A model generated the notes under the pieces. The model had not been told where the DNA came from. It worked only from the letters and a program-made list of their open reading frames with translations, and searched no databases. A DNA stretch of 64,000 nucleotides from Carallia brachiata. Its lineage: Eukaryota; Streptophyta; Magnoliopsida; Malpighiales; Rhizophoraceae. Within the stretch, counting starts at the first letter, position 1; every line of letters begins with the position of its first letter. Position numbers and translations under genes: made by a program. Shown here in pieces: positions 11,900 to 23,329 of the stretch. The DNA lies in NCBI GenBank assembly GCA_021464245.1, contig JADCRB010000043.1:276168-340167 (forward strand), given 5' to 3'.

Positions 11900-14800
11900 A
11901 AATGGCTGGAGGCCGAGGGCACAAATCGTAATTTTATGGCAGTCCAGGGGCGATATAACTTGAGGGCAAATCAAAAGGCCTGGGAAGGGGGAATTTTTCA
12001 AAAAAAAAAATAAAAAATTATATATATATATATATATATATTAATAATAATAATAATAATAATAATAAGGGTTGGGTTACAATTTCCGATTCCATCCGGG
12101 AAAAGGCTCGCCAAGCGACGGAGTCGATAACGTCCGTTCAGTATTGAGTCAATATTTCCCGCACAAATCCAGAGACATCTCCGCTTTGATTAAGATACAA
12201 GAATGTTAACGTTATGTAAAGGAGATGCAGAACAGAAGACAACGCATAACAAGAGAGCGCAACAAAATATTTTTTAATATTTCAAACACCAACAAAAACA
12301 AAATAATTTTTATAATATTTTAATATTTCAGTTTTGATTAATTTTGACAGTATTTTTTTTAAATCAAATATATTGGTTATAATAATAATAATGAGCTAAA
12401 ACCTACTTTTAATCGTTTCGTTTTCATTTAACCATCTTCATAGGGTTAACCCTACTCAAACATTGTAGTATCTGAATAGGCTTTCTTATGTTCGACTTTA
12501 ATATTAATAAATTTGAAATCTAATATAATGTACTTAATATAAATCCCTGTTTAATTAGAGATGAGTATTAGTGAGGGAATTTAAACTCAAACTAATACGA
12601 GAAATATAAATCAAATCACAATTAAATTATCATATCAAGCGGTACTTTTTACAATATTCTTTTTTTTTATCTTGTTACATTGTATGTGCCTAAAATATGC
12701 TTTTTAATTATTGCCCCTTAGTTTATGGGTTAGTTTTAGTTTAGGGGCAAAAAGGATTTCAAAACATTCAGCTGTCGTCTGTGCATCGTGGCACGTTGCA
12801 ATGTCCTGTGGAGGAGATTTTGCACTCGGCGTGTGCAACAGATGACACGACTACGGCAGTACTACGTCGTAAGTTGAAAGAGGCTCAACTCTCCATTTTA
12901 TATTTAGTAATTTTTCGCAACATTCATTTGTTCAATAAAATATTATTTGCGGTCCCTCCATATTTTGGCCGCTCGGAGGGGCTGGAGTGCCTGTCGTTAT
13001 CGTCTATCAAAAACTGAATTGTAAGTTGTAACATTGCGCGTTGGCATGCACGGTCATAGATTCCACTTTCTATCAAAAATTTTGATGGACTTAAATGTAC
13101 GTTTAAACCACAAAATTTGCTATTTTGATGCATTCTGTGTGTAGGTTAGCTCATTGTATAAACTAAAGACACAATTTTTGTTGACCAGATTGTGAGTATC
13201 GCATTTATTTTTTTATTCTATTAATTAACAAAACAAATTACAAGGAAATACCCTATATCATAAATATAAGATGATAGTCTTCTAAATAAAAATGACAATT
13301 ACAGACTAAGAATCTTTATTATCTATCTATGTATATGTAAGTATATAAAATTGAAGGTGATAAAAAATTTCAACTTTTCTCTTTCTATCACTTCACGATT
13401 TCTCATAAATTTATAAATTAAAAATATAAAAATATTTTATAATTATCAAAATTCTATTACAATGAGAATTATGATTCTATAAATCAATTAATATAAATAT
13501 AATTGTAATCTAATAAGCATTCTATTGATTCATATAGTACTGTTTTGACTTTAATTAAATATTTATAATTATAAATTTTATAATAAAAGAAAACAATAAA
13601 AAAACTATTCTTGAATTTCCTATTTAAAAAATAAAAAAATATGTTAATCAAAAAAATATTAAAAAATATCTCAATAAATGAAAATTTTCTTAAACTTACC
13701 TATTTTTCTTAAAAAGGAAAAAAATAATTAATTTAAAATTTCCTCAAATGAAAAGAAAATAAAAAAAAAACTACTTCCAAATTTTTCTTTTTTAAAAAAG
13801 AAAAAAATTGTTTTATTTTATAAAAAAATTTAAAAATTCTTAAAAAATAATACTCAAAATTAAAATGACTTTTTATTTTTTAGATAAAATAAAATAAAAT
13901 AATTAATAAATATAATTAAATTCACATATCATCCGGATCTATTACTAGTATATGTGTGTGTGTGTAAAATGTAAAGTTTATAAGCATACAATTATCTATA
14001 GTTTGTTTTGATAATTAATTTATATTGAGCTCCAATACGGAGCCATAGAAACTTTCCCATAGGCAACCATAGATCGTAGGCTCTGCTGCAGAAAATATTA
14101 ATGAAAAATTAATTTTTTAAAAAATTTATAATTCTTAATTTATTCACTATTATTTCAAATTTTAATTTTAAAAAATATTTTTCCTTTTCAAAAAACTATT
14201 TTTTAACTTCGTGAATCCCACTTATAGCGACTTATGTAGTTAATCTCTAGGTTTCTCTATTTTTTTTTCCATTTATATTTTGGCAATATGTGTGCTACAT
14301 TGCTAATTTGCTATCCCAAAATAGAGGTGTTTGTGGGTCAGAATGGGGGATTTAGAGGAAAAAATTATAATTAATCTGTCATAAAAATTTCAAATCGTAA
14401 CTAATCCGTTAACTGTTTAAATCGTCTAAACTAATCTGCAAGATGACAGATTAATTTAAACGGTTTAAGCGGTTTTTCTAATTCTATAATTTATCTGTTG
14501 TATTTTTTTCTTTGTTTTTTATAAATATCCATATAATTTAAAATTTAAATCCCTCAATTAAACATTAAATTAAAAAATTCAAAAATTTAGTTGTTGCAAA
14601 TTTATTCAAAAATTTAACTCACAAAAATAGTTTGTGAGCTCATTCTCATAGTATGATATTGAAGATCTTCCCGACACCACATAGGCTTGGCCTTGGGATA
14701 CGCCTTCGGCCAACAGTAAACCAACAACAACGATGCAATAAGCTGAGAGACTATTACTACTTCTTCCCCTTTAACACAAACAGGACACGTACAAGTAGCA

Positions 14801-15400
14801 CTTTCTTCACCGTAAAACCGTGAAGGACTGAAGGTTTGTCTAACTCAGTTAGTCTTCTGCCTTCTAAAACGACATCGTTACACTTCTGAAAAGTGTACAA
14901 GTTATTTTTTTAGATTCAACGACGTTGTGTTGATGTGTGTGTGTAGATATATATATATATATACATTAAAATATTAAATAAGGGAAGATTGAATTGATTA
15001 ATTGTAATTTTTAAAATTGTGAAACTGCTATCAATCTATCTTTAATGATTTTAAAAAATTTAAAATTGTAGATATTTTTTTTTTTCAATTTTGACAAATA
15101 CGAATAAATATAATACGAGTTAGACAATTTTTAATAGATTAAGTAATTTATGAACAATTTTATCCCAAAAGATTTGATATCAGGCTAGGTAGGAAATTGT
15201 ATAATTCTTGACAAAAAAGAAAAAATAAATTGTATAATTTATGTGCTGTCCGCTTTAACTTTTTGTTCATGGGGGTAGCCCACAACTCAACCCCCACATG
15301 CCTTGGATTTTTAGTTTGACAAAAATAAAATAAAATAATAATAATAATTAAATAATAAAAAATTTAAACTTTTATTGCAAAAAAGAACAAGCATTACGCC
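11900..15400. other. AT-rich intergenic DNA upstream of the Sec14 gene
   Basis: No gene supported. It holds TA and TAA microsatellites (about 12019-12068), a short mixed-composition patch (12780-13140) without recognisable protein, poly-A/T runs, and a (TA)n near 14950. ACGACATCGT and CAACGACGTTGTG words near 14870-14940 hint at a small decayed MITE. Confidence 0.5.
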
Positions 15401-15589
15401 ATTGCCAGCTCTGTTTTTCCCGGTTTCTTTAAAATTAAACCGAGTCCTCCGATCCAAAAGAAGCAAGCTTTGTTTGAAGTTTGAACAGAACAACCATCCA
15501 ACAGATCCCATTTCACATTCTAATCCCATTTCACATTCTATACATACGTACGTATATGTGTGCATATCTAAGGACACCCTGTGCTCTGT

Positions 15590-15684
15590 TGGCCCTATTT
15601 CTATGGTTTGTACCAGTTGAAGAGTAGTCCCGAAAGAATCGCTCTTTCTCTGCTTTGTTGGCCTCCAACTGCTGAATCTGTCAG
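15590..15684 (+). other. Putative non-coding first exon of the Sec14 gene
   Basis: A pyrimidine-rich stretch (CTCTTTCTCTGCTTTG) ends at a good donor, TGTCAG|GTTTCG at 15684. A possible acceptor (TACACAG|AATTTT) lies just before the ATG at 16731. This fits a leader exon plus a ~1-kb 5' UTR intron. Inference from signals only. Confidence 0.35.
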
Positions 15685-16730
15685 GTTTCGCTCGCAATCG
15701 TGGCACTTTCTCTTCTTTTGAGTCCTTTTTAGTACGCTTACGGTCAAGTGTTCTGGGTGTGAGTGTTTTTTTCGTTAAAGAGGCTGATTCTGATTAGATG
15801 GTAGTTAAAATTTTCTATAATCATATTGTGGGTCAATTTTATTTTGAGTTGATTGGAACCCATTTTGGAATTGTTGAGATTTTTTGTCCAATGAAATTGA
15901 TAAGGGAACTTTCATGTATGGATGTGATAATTACTAGATGCATATTTTTCTAGGACAAGAAATGGACGTTGGATGATGTCTATGGATGATCTAGATTCAA
16001 TCTTAGTCTAACAAATATCAGTGTTTGTGCTTGACCATTATACTGGATTGCAAGGGCATGTGTGACATGATGGCCTTTTTGATATTGAGCTTTCTGGTTT
16101 CAGTCCTTGTCACTGAGCTAAAATCTTGTTCCTGAGGGGTAACTGACTTTATAGTGGCTGCCTACCAGGAATACACAAGGAGTCCAAGTTCATTAAATTC
16201 TTATTGTCAATCTATAATAATTCTCAGTACACGAAGAATCAATTGGTGGATCAATATTTTCATGCATTAACAATACTTACTTAATCGACATTCTCCAAAA
16301 TTAAATGCTGAACTTTCGTCACCACACATTTTGGAACAAAAGTAACAGAATGATCTAAGATGTAATGTTGAAGGTTCGTACTGATACCACTGTAATATGG
16401 ACTGTTGTTTATAAAATTGTTTTCCTGTAACATCAAATGACTTCTTCTTGTTTACTGATTTATGTTCTATGGCTTGCAATGAGTTCTGCACGTATATGAA
16501 GCTTGGTTGAGTTGACTCTTTTGCTGTTTTTCTCTGATAAAAGTTAATCCAGTATGATGATAGCTGTAATTGTCTCCCCTCTTCACTTTTCAGAAGAACC
16601 AAATCATTGCCTGTAATTGCGTCTTTTGTGCTTTTATTAATCTTAGTTTGTTTTGTATGGAGATTGAATGCATAGAGCATCACACTATGGTTCTGACTTT
16701 GTCAGCCATTAACATACACAGAATTTTGCG

Positions 16731-19700
16731 ATGAGTGAGAGCGTAAAGAAATTGCCTTCAAATGGTTTTCAGAAGACCTTGGCAACGGAAAAGCAGGAGG
16801 CATGGTAAGTCTGACTAATAAATGTCTGGTTTACTTTGATTATTCATTGCAACTATGTTATGGATGTGAAGTTTGAGGCATCTACCCTGGGAAGGAAACA
16901 TTTTGAGCAAAAAAAGTTTTGATGCTAGCAGATTAATGAGGTGAGAAGATTGGTAGGGAAATTGCCAGATAAGTTGTCCATTTATTGTTCTGATGCATCA
17001 ATCTCAAGACATTTACGGGCTCGAAGCTGGAACATCAAGAAGGCAACTAAAATGCTTAAAGAAACTTTGAAGTGGAGAGCAGAATACAAACCAGCAGAGA
17101 TTCGTTGGGTAAACCATTTCTTTTTTTTTTCCCTCTCTATTCTAATGAATTCTAAAAGGCAAGTCTTGGTGTAACGGTAAGGATACTCCATTGTTACTTA
17201 AAGGTTACAAGTTTGAGTCTCAAAAATAGCCTATTTGTAAAAATAGGGATAAGGTTTTATACATCCGACCCTTCACCAGGCCTCATATTATGGGAGCCTT
17301 GTGCTCTAGGATGCATTTGTTTTGAATTCTAGTTTTGGAATTTGAAGATTGGCTTCAATTTCCATCCCCAGAATAATGTTTACTTTATCCAATATTAGTA
17401 TACATGGGCAACTCATAATCAAATGATGGTTTATGATCTTCTTCAGCTTGCTTGTACCTATGTGCATACATGTGCAAATTCTTCTCTGTGTCTCATGTTG
17501 CACTCAGGCGCAGAGTCTGTCCAGTTTATGAGAAGACTAAACTGGAGGAAATTAGAGAATGTTTTTCCTTTTAACATGATTTTAATTTCAGAAGTTCAAC
17601 GTATATGTCAATAAAGAAGTATACATTATCTGAGTCCCATCCTATTGCTGACAAGTTCCACCAGTTTCTCAGGCATATTGACTGTAATACTTGCAGAATG
17701 TTTGGTCTCTGGGTTCTGGTTAACTTTTATCCTTTTGTGATGGATCATATTAGTGCTCATTTTTTGTTCTCGCCGTTTGTGGTTCGCATGTAGGAAGAGA
17801 TTGCTAGTGAAGCAGAGACTGGAAAAGTTTACAGATCAAGTTACGCTGACAAGCATGGGAGAACTGTTCTTGTTATGAGACCTGGTTGCGAGGTTTAATC
17901 TGACAATCTTCCCTGTTACTTTTTTTTTTTTTGGTGTAACTGTAATTTGTAAGGCTGCTGTTATTCAAAGTTGTAAAGAAGATTTGATCCTTTGAAGATA
18001 TGTTGTTAACCTGCAGTTAACTTTTTCATAATGGTCCACCATGTAGTCGTTCTAGTGAACTCAATATTCAAATGACTTCAATTTAAACTTTTTGCTGTTT
18101 AGCTCATGGATCGAAAGTCAAGAAGAACCAAACCTTTTACACACAACTTTTTTTTTTTTTTTTTTGTTGAATGAGATCTCGAATGTACACTGGGTGTGAA
18201 CTGGCCATCCTTCAAGGATATTTTAAATGTCCAAAAGCGAAAAAATGGGATCAAGGCTGAGGCTTCGTGTGATCATTTTTATATAGCCTGCATGACCTGT
18301 TAGAGATCAATGTCAAAAGAAATGTAGATAACTCATTTGCTTGCTTAAATTTTACTGCAGAACACAAAATCAACAAAGGGACAGATTAGGTACTTGGTGT
18401 ATTGCATGGAGAATGCCATTCTGAACTTGCCACCAAACCAGGAGCAGATGGTCTGGCTGATTGATTTCCGTGGTTTCAATTTAGCCAGTGCTTCATTGAA
18501 GGCGACGCGGGAAACAGCCCATATTTTACAAGACCACTACCCAGAGCGTCTGGGTCTGGCAATTCTGTACAATCCACCCAAAATTTTCGAGCCATTCTTC
18601 ATGGTAAGCCCATCATGACCTTTTCCGGTACATTTTCAATTTCTGCCTGGGGTTAAATATAAGAAACTTTTACTTTGTGTCTCCACAAATATAAAAGTTT
18701 GATTGCGGATTATGTTTCAGATGATTTTTGTGTTTGGAGTCTGTGAGGTTGCAAATACCTGCATAGAGATGATTTGGTCAATTTAGATCTTGACTGCTCA
18801 ATTTATATAGATGTCATGGCACGTAGGGTTACTATTTCAAATAGTATTTCCTATGATTTTCATTTTCTTTTCAATATTGGGTCTAACGAAATTTGGAGAT
18901 TTCAACATGCAAAAACTTTATTTATTTGTCTGCTTTTAGTTTTCAGCATTTGTGAACCTCGTAAGCGCTTGTATAAAGAATGTGGAGTTTTCACAAAACA
19001 AAATCTTACGGCTGAATGCTTAAGATCAAGTTAATATTTGCTTCTTGCTTGGAATATATCTCCATGGTTTTTGAGAACCACACAAGGAAATATTCCAGTG
19101 TTCGTTGTTTATGGAATTGGACTTATATTACAATTGCTAGTTACTGGTATTAGAAAGGGTAGCGTTAACTAATTGCATGTAGCGGTGGGCACTTGTAAGA
19201 TTGTGGGTAAAACTTATTTATGACAATGGCCCTAAAAAATCACTAAAGCCTTCAGCCAGTCAGCTACATGATATTCTCTGAATTACCTACATGATATTTT
19301 GGGTGCTAGCTTGTCCAGAGGCTTTCTGGGTTGTGACCTTCATGCTTGATCAGTAAGTAATATCAGGTGACTCTTCTGTTGCAGGCAGCAAAAGCCATTC
19401 TAGATCCCAAGACTCACAAGAAAGTCAAGTTCGTTTACTCTAATGAACCCAACTCCTTGAAAATAATGGAGGATGTATTTGATTTAGATCAACTCGAGTG
19501 TGCATTTGGTGGAAACAATAATTCAGGTTTTGACATTAGTAAATATGCTGAGAGGATGAGAGAGGATGACAAGAGGATGCCTTCTTTTTGGACAACAGCA
19601 AGTGCCCCCTCATCGGTGCTTCTGACAGACTCAACTGCTGCTTCCTTGGATTCTCTCAACTTAGACTCAGATTGCAACACTACTGATAAAACGGACAGCT

Positions 19701-19834
19701 CCCAGCCTCATGGGATGGACTCAGAAACTTCCTTCCCAGGCAACAATGTGCCATCTGCTGATGGTGACAGGAAAGAGTCCGAAGGCATAGATAAGTCTGA
19801 AGATGTGAACCATAAAGACAAAGCGGACGCCTGA
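16731..19834 (+). CDS. Sec14-like CRAL-TRIO domain protein (phosphatidylinositol transfer protein 3-like)
   Basis: Exons 16731-16804, 16932-17108, 17794-17892, 18361-18603 and 19385-19834 give about 346 aa. The CRAL-TRIO N-domain is in exon 2 (INEVRRLVGKLPDK, YCSDASISRHLRAR, ATKMLKETLKWR). The lipid-binding domain spans exons 3-5 (GRTVLVMRPG, KGQIRYLVYCMENAI, QMVWLIDFRGFN, HYPERLGLAILYNPPKIFEPF, KVKFVYSNEPNSLKIMED). A Ser/Asp-rich tail (DSDCNTTDKTDSS) follows. The family binds and exchanges phosphatidylinositol and phosphatidylcholine at cytosolic membrane faces. Exons 2-5 join in phase 0. Exon 1 (MSESVKKLPSNGFQKTLATE...) ends one base short of the frame needed to enter exon 2, so the start is broken, mis-assembled or differently spliced. 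An Au SINE sits in intron 2. Confidence 0.88.
17155..17322 (+). mobile_element. Au-type SINE in intron 2 of the Sec14 gene
   Basis: The body begins AAAGGCAAGTCTTGGTGTAA, with a pol III A-box-like TGGTGTAACGGTAAG and a B-box-like GGTTACAAGTTTGAGTCT. It continues with Au-family words (GGATAAGGTTTTATACATCC, GACCCTTCACCAGG, TATGGGAGCCTTGTGC) and ends in a short T-rich tail. The 9-bp TGAATTCTA occurs at both sides (17146-17154 and 17323-17331), matching a target-site duplication. It is moderately diverged from the family consensus as I recall it. Confidence 0.85.
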
Positions 19835-20847
19835 CTTTGGCCGAGGTATGGTGATCCTCAATGACTTCGTTTATGGATTTGGCGCAGTTGAGTTGGCGTT
19901 GTATTCAGTAACTTCAATTTCTATGCTTTATGTCAGCATTGTATTTGTAACTTCATGGAAGTCTTACCATTGATTCCTTGCCGAGTCTGTGAAATGGCGA
20001 TCAGATCAGGCAAGCCTTATGCAAGTGTTAATGTTTGATGCATGCATTGCGATTTATCCTTTGACATTTGTCAAACAATTGATGACTTTCTGCCCAATTA
20101 AAGACAATGCTTAGCTTAGCTACACATGCAGTAGTGTTTTGACACAAATTTACTGATTTGCAACTGGTAAAATTGTCCACTTAGCTTAGCTCTTCATAAA
20201 TTCTCTCATTACCGACAGAGCTGGTATTGGGTTGGTTTGATGGGTCATGTAATCATGCAGTCGAGTCCTTTCTTGGAAGTTGGTGTGGGCATTTTACATA
20301 ATTGAATTTTTAACTTTTTTCACTTGCCTCTGCTGTTTGTTGTTCTGTTTTGGCGTGCATGAAGTGTTATAAACCGCGCAGCGGAACAGATTATATAATT
20401 TGATATTTAATAATATTTATATATTATATTTTTTTCGTACTTAACACAATTTCAAAAGCTTTAAGTGAATATGAATATATTTTTTTATAGTTATAAGAAT
20501 AAAATTACACTTTCTTATTTGATGCTTTATAATAAATTGATCAATTTTTTAAAATTAATCAGTATTTTTTACTTTTTGTGGTCGAGCAATTTTTTGATAT
20601 AATATCAAAACTTATAAGAATATAATCACGAGTTCAACTCTTTTTTTTTTTGTAAATATTCTTGTGAATTTTTTAAAGAACTGTTGCGCGATGGATTCGC
20701 GCGCAATATTAAAACGGCCTAAACTTTTAGGTTATTAGGCTATAATAATACTGAACCAAGCCCAATATCGCATACGGTTGATGTCTAACAGAAAAATGCC
20801 CAGACATTTGCGCAACGGACAGACCACAGCCCATAAACTTGTCTGTG
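19835..20847 (+). other. Sec14 gene 3' UTR and downstream intergenic DNA
   Basis: The first ~250-300 bases after the stop probably form the 3' UTR. The remainder becomes AT-rich and has no recognisable gene. Confidence 0.45.
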
Positions 20848-21087
20848 CACAGTGACAGATCCAGAAATTTTTGTTAGGTGAGGCAAAAATTTACATACAT
20901 ACATAAAAGAAATAAAGATTTAGGACAAAAAAAAAAAGAAATAAAGATGAAAAAATAAAAAATATAACAATTGCATAATTTAAGTGAGGGTAAAACTATA
21001 ATTTTAGTGGAATAAAGAGTTAAAGTTATACTAAACTATATTTATATTTTTTTTTAGCCCACCCTCCTTACAGCGTGCGTCCCCAGT
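20848..21087. repeat. Decayed MITE-like repeat
   Basis: It begins CAGTGACAGATCCAGAAATT and ends near CCCACCCTCCTTACAGCGTG, around an AT-rich core. Sequences opening with GTGACGGATCCAGAAATTTTT and closing in CCCCTCC are a common dispersed plant repeat as I recall it. Ends are degenerate and no target duplication was resolved. Confidence 0.4.
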
Positions 21088-21960
21088 GTCTGCGCAGACA
21101 GCTCGTCCCATCTCTGCCAACTCCTTCCCAACTTCTGGTCTCGCTCTCGCCCTCTCCAATTCACGAGCAGCCGTCTAGCGGCGGCACCGGCCGAACCAAC
21201 AGCTTCTGACTAGTTTCAAGAACCACCACTTATTTAGTTAGCCTTCCGACTTGGCCTCTGTGGTGGCATATTCAATGTTTGCATGGCAAGCTCATGGTTT
21301 AGGACCTCAACATGTTAGATCTAACAACGTGCTCAAGGATTATCCAAAATGCCAGCTTAAAGTGTATTAAATAAGTACTAAAGAAAGATAACGTATTGTA
21401 ACTTGATTAGCGAAGCTGCTCAACTATTAATAATGTAGACTCACGTTTTCGGCCGTAAAGACAATCTCATTTGAATAGGTTCTTGGACTCAACTATTAAT
21501 TAATAATATAAACTCAAGTATTTTTTGATCAAGGATCAAAACTCATTATAATTGAGAGGAAAGAAATTTGGAAGAGTAAAGGATCGAACTCCCGACCTTT
21601 TTCTTGACATCATATTAATAAACCAACTATTCGAGACAATCAGTTCATAAAGTCGCGTTTTTTGTGCTAGAGACAATCCCATTCGAATAGGTTTATTGGA
21701 ATCCTATTATGTGAGTATGGGCTGTTACAGGGTGTGGATGTGCCAGAAAAACAAATTTATGGCCAAGGTCTTCATCTGCATATAATATTATAATCCCAAC
21801 AGAACAGAGTCTATTATCGGGAGGGTAAAATTAATAGTTTTCTAAACACTCAGACAACAACACAACCCAAGTTGTAATAAGCAGTAATTAACAGTAGATA
21901 TAAGACCACAAACCAAGCAAAATAACTAACGAATGTTTAAGGAAGTACTCCGCGGAACTC
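21088..21960. other. Intergenic DNA with a possible tRNA-like SINE fragment
   Basis: No gene. On the minus strand at about 21640-21580, GAATAGTTGG followed ~45 bases later by GAGTTCGATCC resembles a tRNA-type A-box/B-box pair, but no cloverleaf can be folded. The right end probably includes the 3' UTR of the neighbouring Ole e 1 gene. Confidence 0.35.
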
Positions 21961-21961
21961 T

Positions 21962-23241
21962 TTAATCTTCATTTTCGTAGGCCTGGTATTGCTGGAGAAT
22001 CTCAGTGCAGCCTGCCTCAGCCTCGTCCTTCACGAAGCCCATGGAATTGGCATAACGATTGTCGGACGCGATCCCATTGAGGCGGGTCAAGATAACACGA
22101 GCACGCTCGCGCCCTGCAGAAGGTGTGCTGCAGTCTTTCTGGGGGCTGCTGACGAGCAAAGCATCGCAAAGCTGCTCCTCATGGTCCTCGTTGACAAGGA
22201 TGCTATACGATCCCTTAGAGTCCGTCGTCCCTTCCTTGCTGTAGAGAAGATCCATGGTCTTCCTGTCCCTGCATTCCACTCTGACCGTGGCACCTATTGG
22301 AAATGGAAACACAACAACAAGAAGTTGCTCAAACAATCTGATTAATTAACCGATCAATTCAATGCCAATCGTTAATGTATGCAGAATAGACTCACTAGGA
22401 TGCCAAAGCAACACATTCAGATATGACAATAAACTAATCCTTTTTTTTTACCATGAAATTCTACGACTCGAACACAGGATCAATAACCAATTCAATGCCA
22501 ATCGTTAATGTACGCAGCAGAATACACTCAATAGGATGCCAAAGCAACTCATTCAGATTTTACAATAAACTAATCTTGTTTTTTTTTTTTTTTTTAAAAA
22601 GGAACGCTGAAAGACCATGAAAAACTGAGACTCGAACACAAGATCAATAGATCTGAACAGAGTATTCCCACTAATTGTGTTAAAAACACTTAACAAACTA
22701 TTTTGGTCCCTTTGGCAAGCGAAAAGAATGCCAAACTGCCAAAAGCCTAAATTATAGCTCAGTAGAACCTAAAAGCTACGTATTAAATTAAAGAGTGCTC
22801 AGATTTACAAAAACAATTTCTTGTCAACGTTGCATTCACAAAGTGACCACAGGAAGGCTATAGCAGCCGACATATGAGCACATGACAGATCTGATATATG
22901 TGAGCAAGTCAAGTACTATGTTCACCGACTGAGGGTGAAATCAAAAGACCAAACAGAGATATATGGTCCCTTTTAGGACACAAAGAATTCATCTGCTGAT
23001 GTACTAAGTTAGCAAGTGAAAATGTAACACAGATCTACTAGCACATTTTTTAAAAATGGACACAAAATGAGTGGGAGAAATGTGTACCGGCGATGTAGGA
23101 GGTTTTGGGGGTCTCGAAGCCGGCACGGCAAGTGTCGCAGTAGACGCGGCCTTGAACCACAAATGGGTTTTTTTCAGGGCGAGCGGCGCTGACGATCGCC
23201 GGCAGCACGCACAGAGCAAATACCAACAACAGCCGAGCCAT
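21962..23241 (-). CDS. Pollen Ole e 1-like secreted protein (SAH7-like)
   Basis: Two exons, 23088-23241 and 21962-22293, join in phase 1 to give 161 aa. Residues 1-20 (MARLLLVFALCVLPAIVSAA) form a clear signal peptide. The family signature FVVQGRVYCDTCRAGFET follows, with six cysteines in the mature protein (CDTC, VEC, LCDALL, KDC, GCTEI). Length, GIASDNRYANSMGF and the acidic C-terminus match Arabidopsis SAH7-type proteins as I recall them. The protein should be exported to the apoplast or cell wall. Members are often expressed widely rather than pollen-specifically, and the biochemical function is unsettled. This is an allergen-homologous family, so the name does not imply toxicity. The single intron contains a tandem duplication (22355-22649). 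Confidence 0.95.
22355..22649. repeat. ~133-bp tandem duplication in the Ole e 1 intron
   Basis: CAATTCAATGCCAATCGTTA starts at 22355 and again at 22488. Each copy continues with AGGATGCCAAAGCAAC, CATTCAGAT and CAATAAACTAATC, then a poly-T run and CTCGAACACA(G/A)GATCAATA. The second copy carries a longer poly-T and a small insertion. Confidence 0.85.
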
Positions 23242-23329
23242 CTCCTTGCGTGTGTTTTTTTTGTTTTTGGGAATCCAAAGATTTTAGAGCGGAAGTGAAA
23301 TGAGAATGGGAAATGGCAGTTGAAAAACA

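Noticed and set aside
15311..15706. 131-codon minus-strand frame with antisense partner
   Set aside because: No recognisable domain. It overlaps the promoter and probable leader of the Sec14 gene.
16267..16683. 138-codon minus-strand frame
   Set aside because: It lies in the probable 5' UTR intron of the Sec14 gene and resembles no protein family.
17161..17220. Functional tRNA gene
   Set aside because: A- and B-box words are present, but no cloverleaf forms, and the downstream sequence and flanking duplication identify an Au SINE.
22087..22345. Plus-strand and alternative minus-strand frames over Ole e 1 exon 2
   Set aside because: Shadows of the conserved exon. Only the frame with VECRDRKTMD joins exon 1 and carries the family cysteines.
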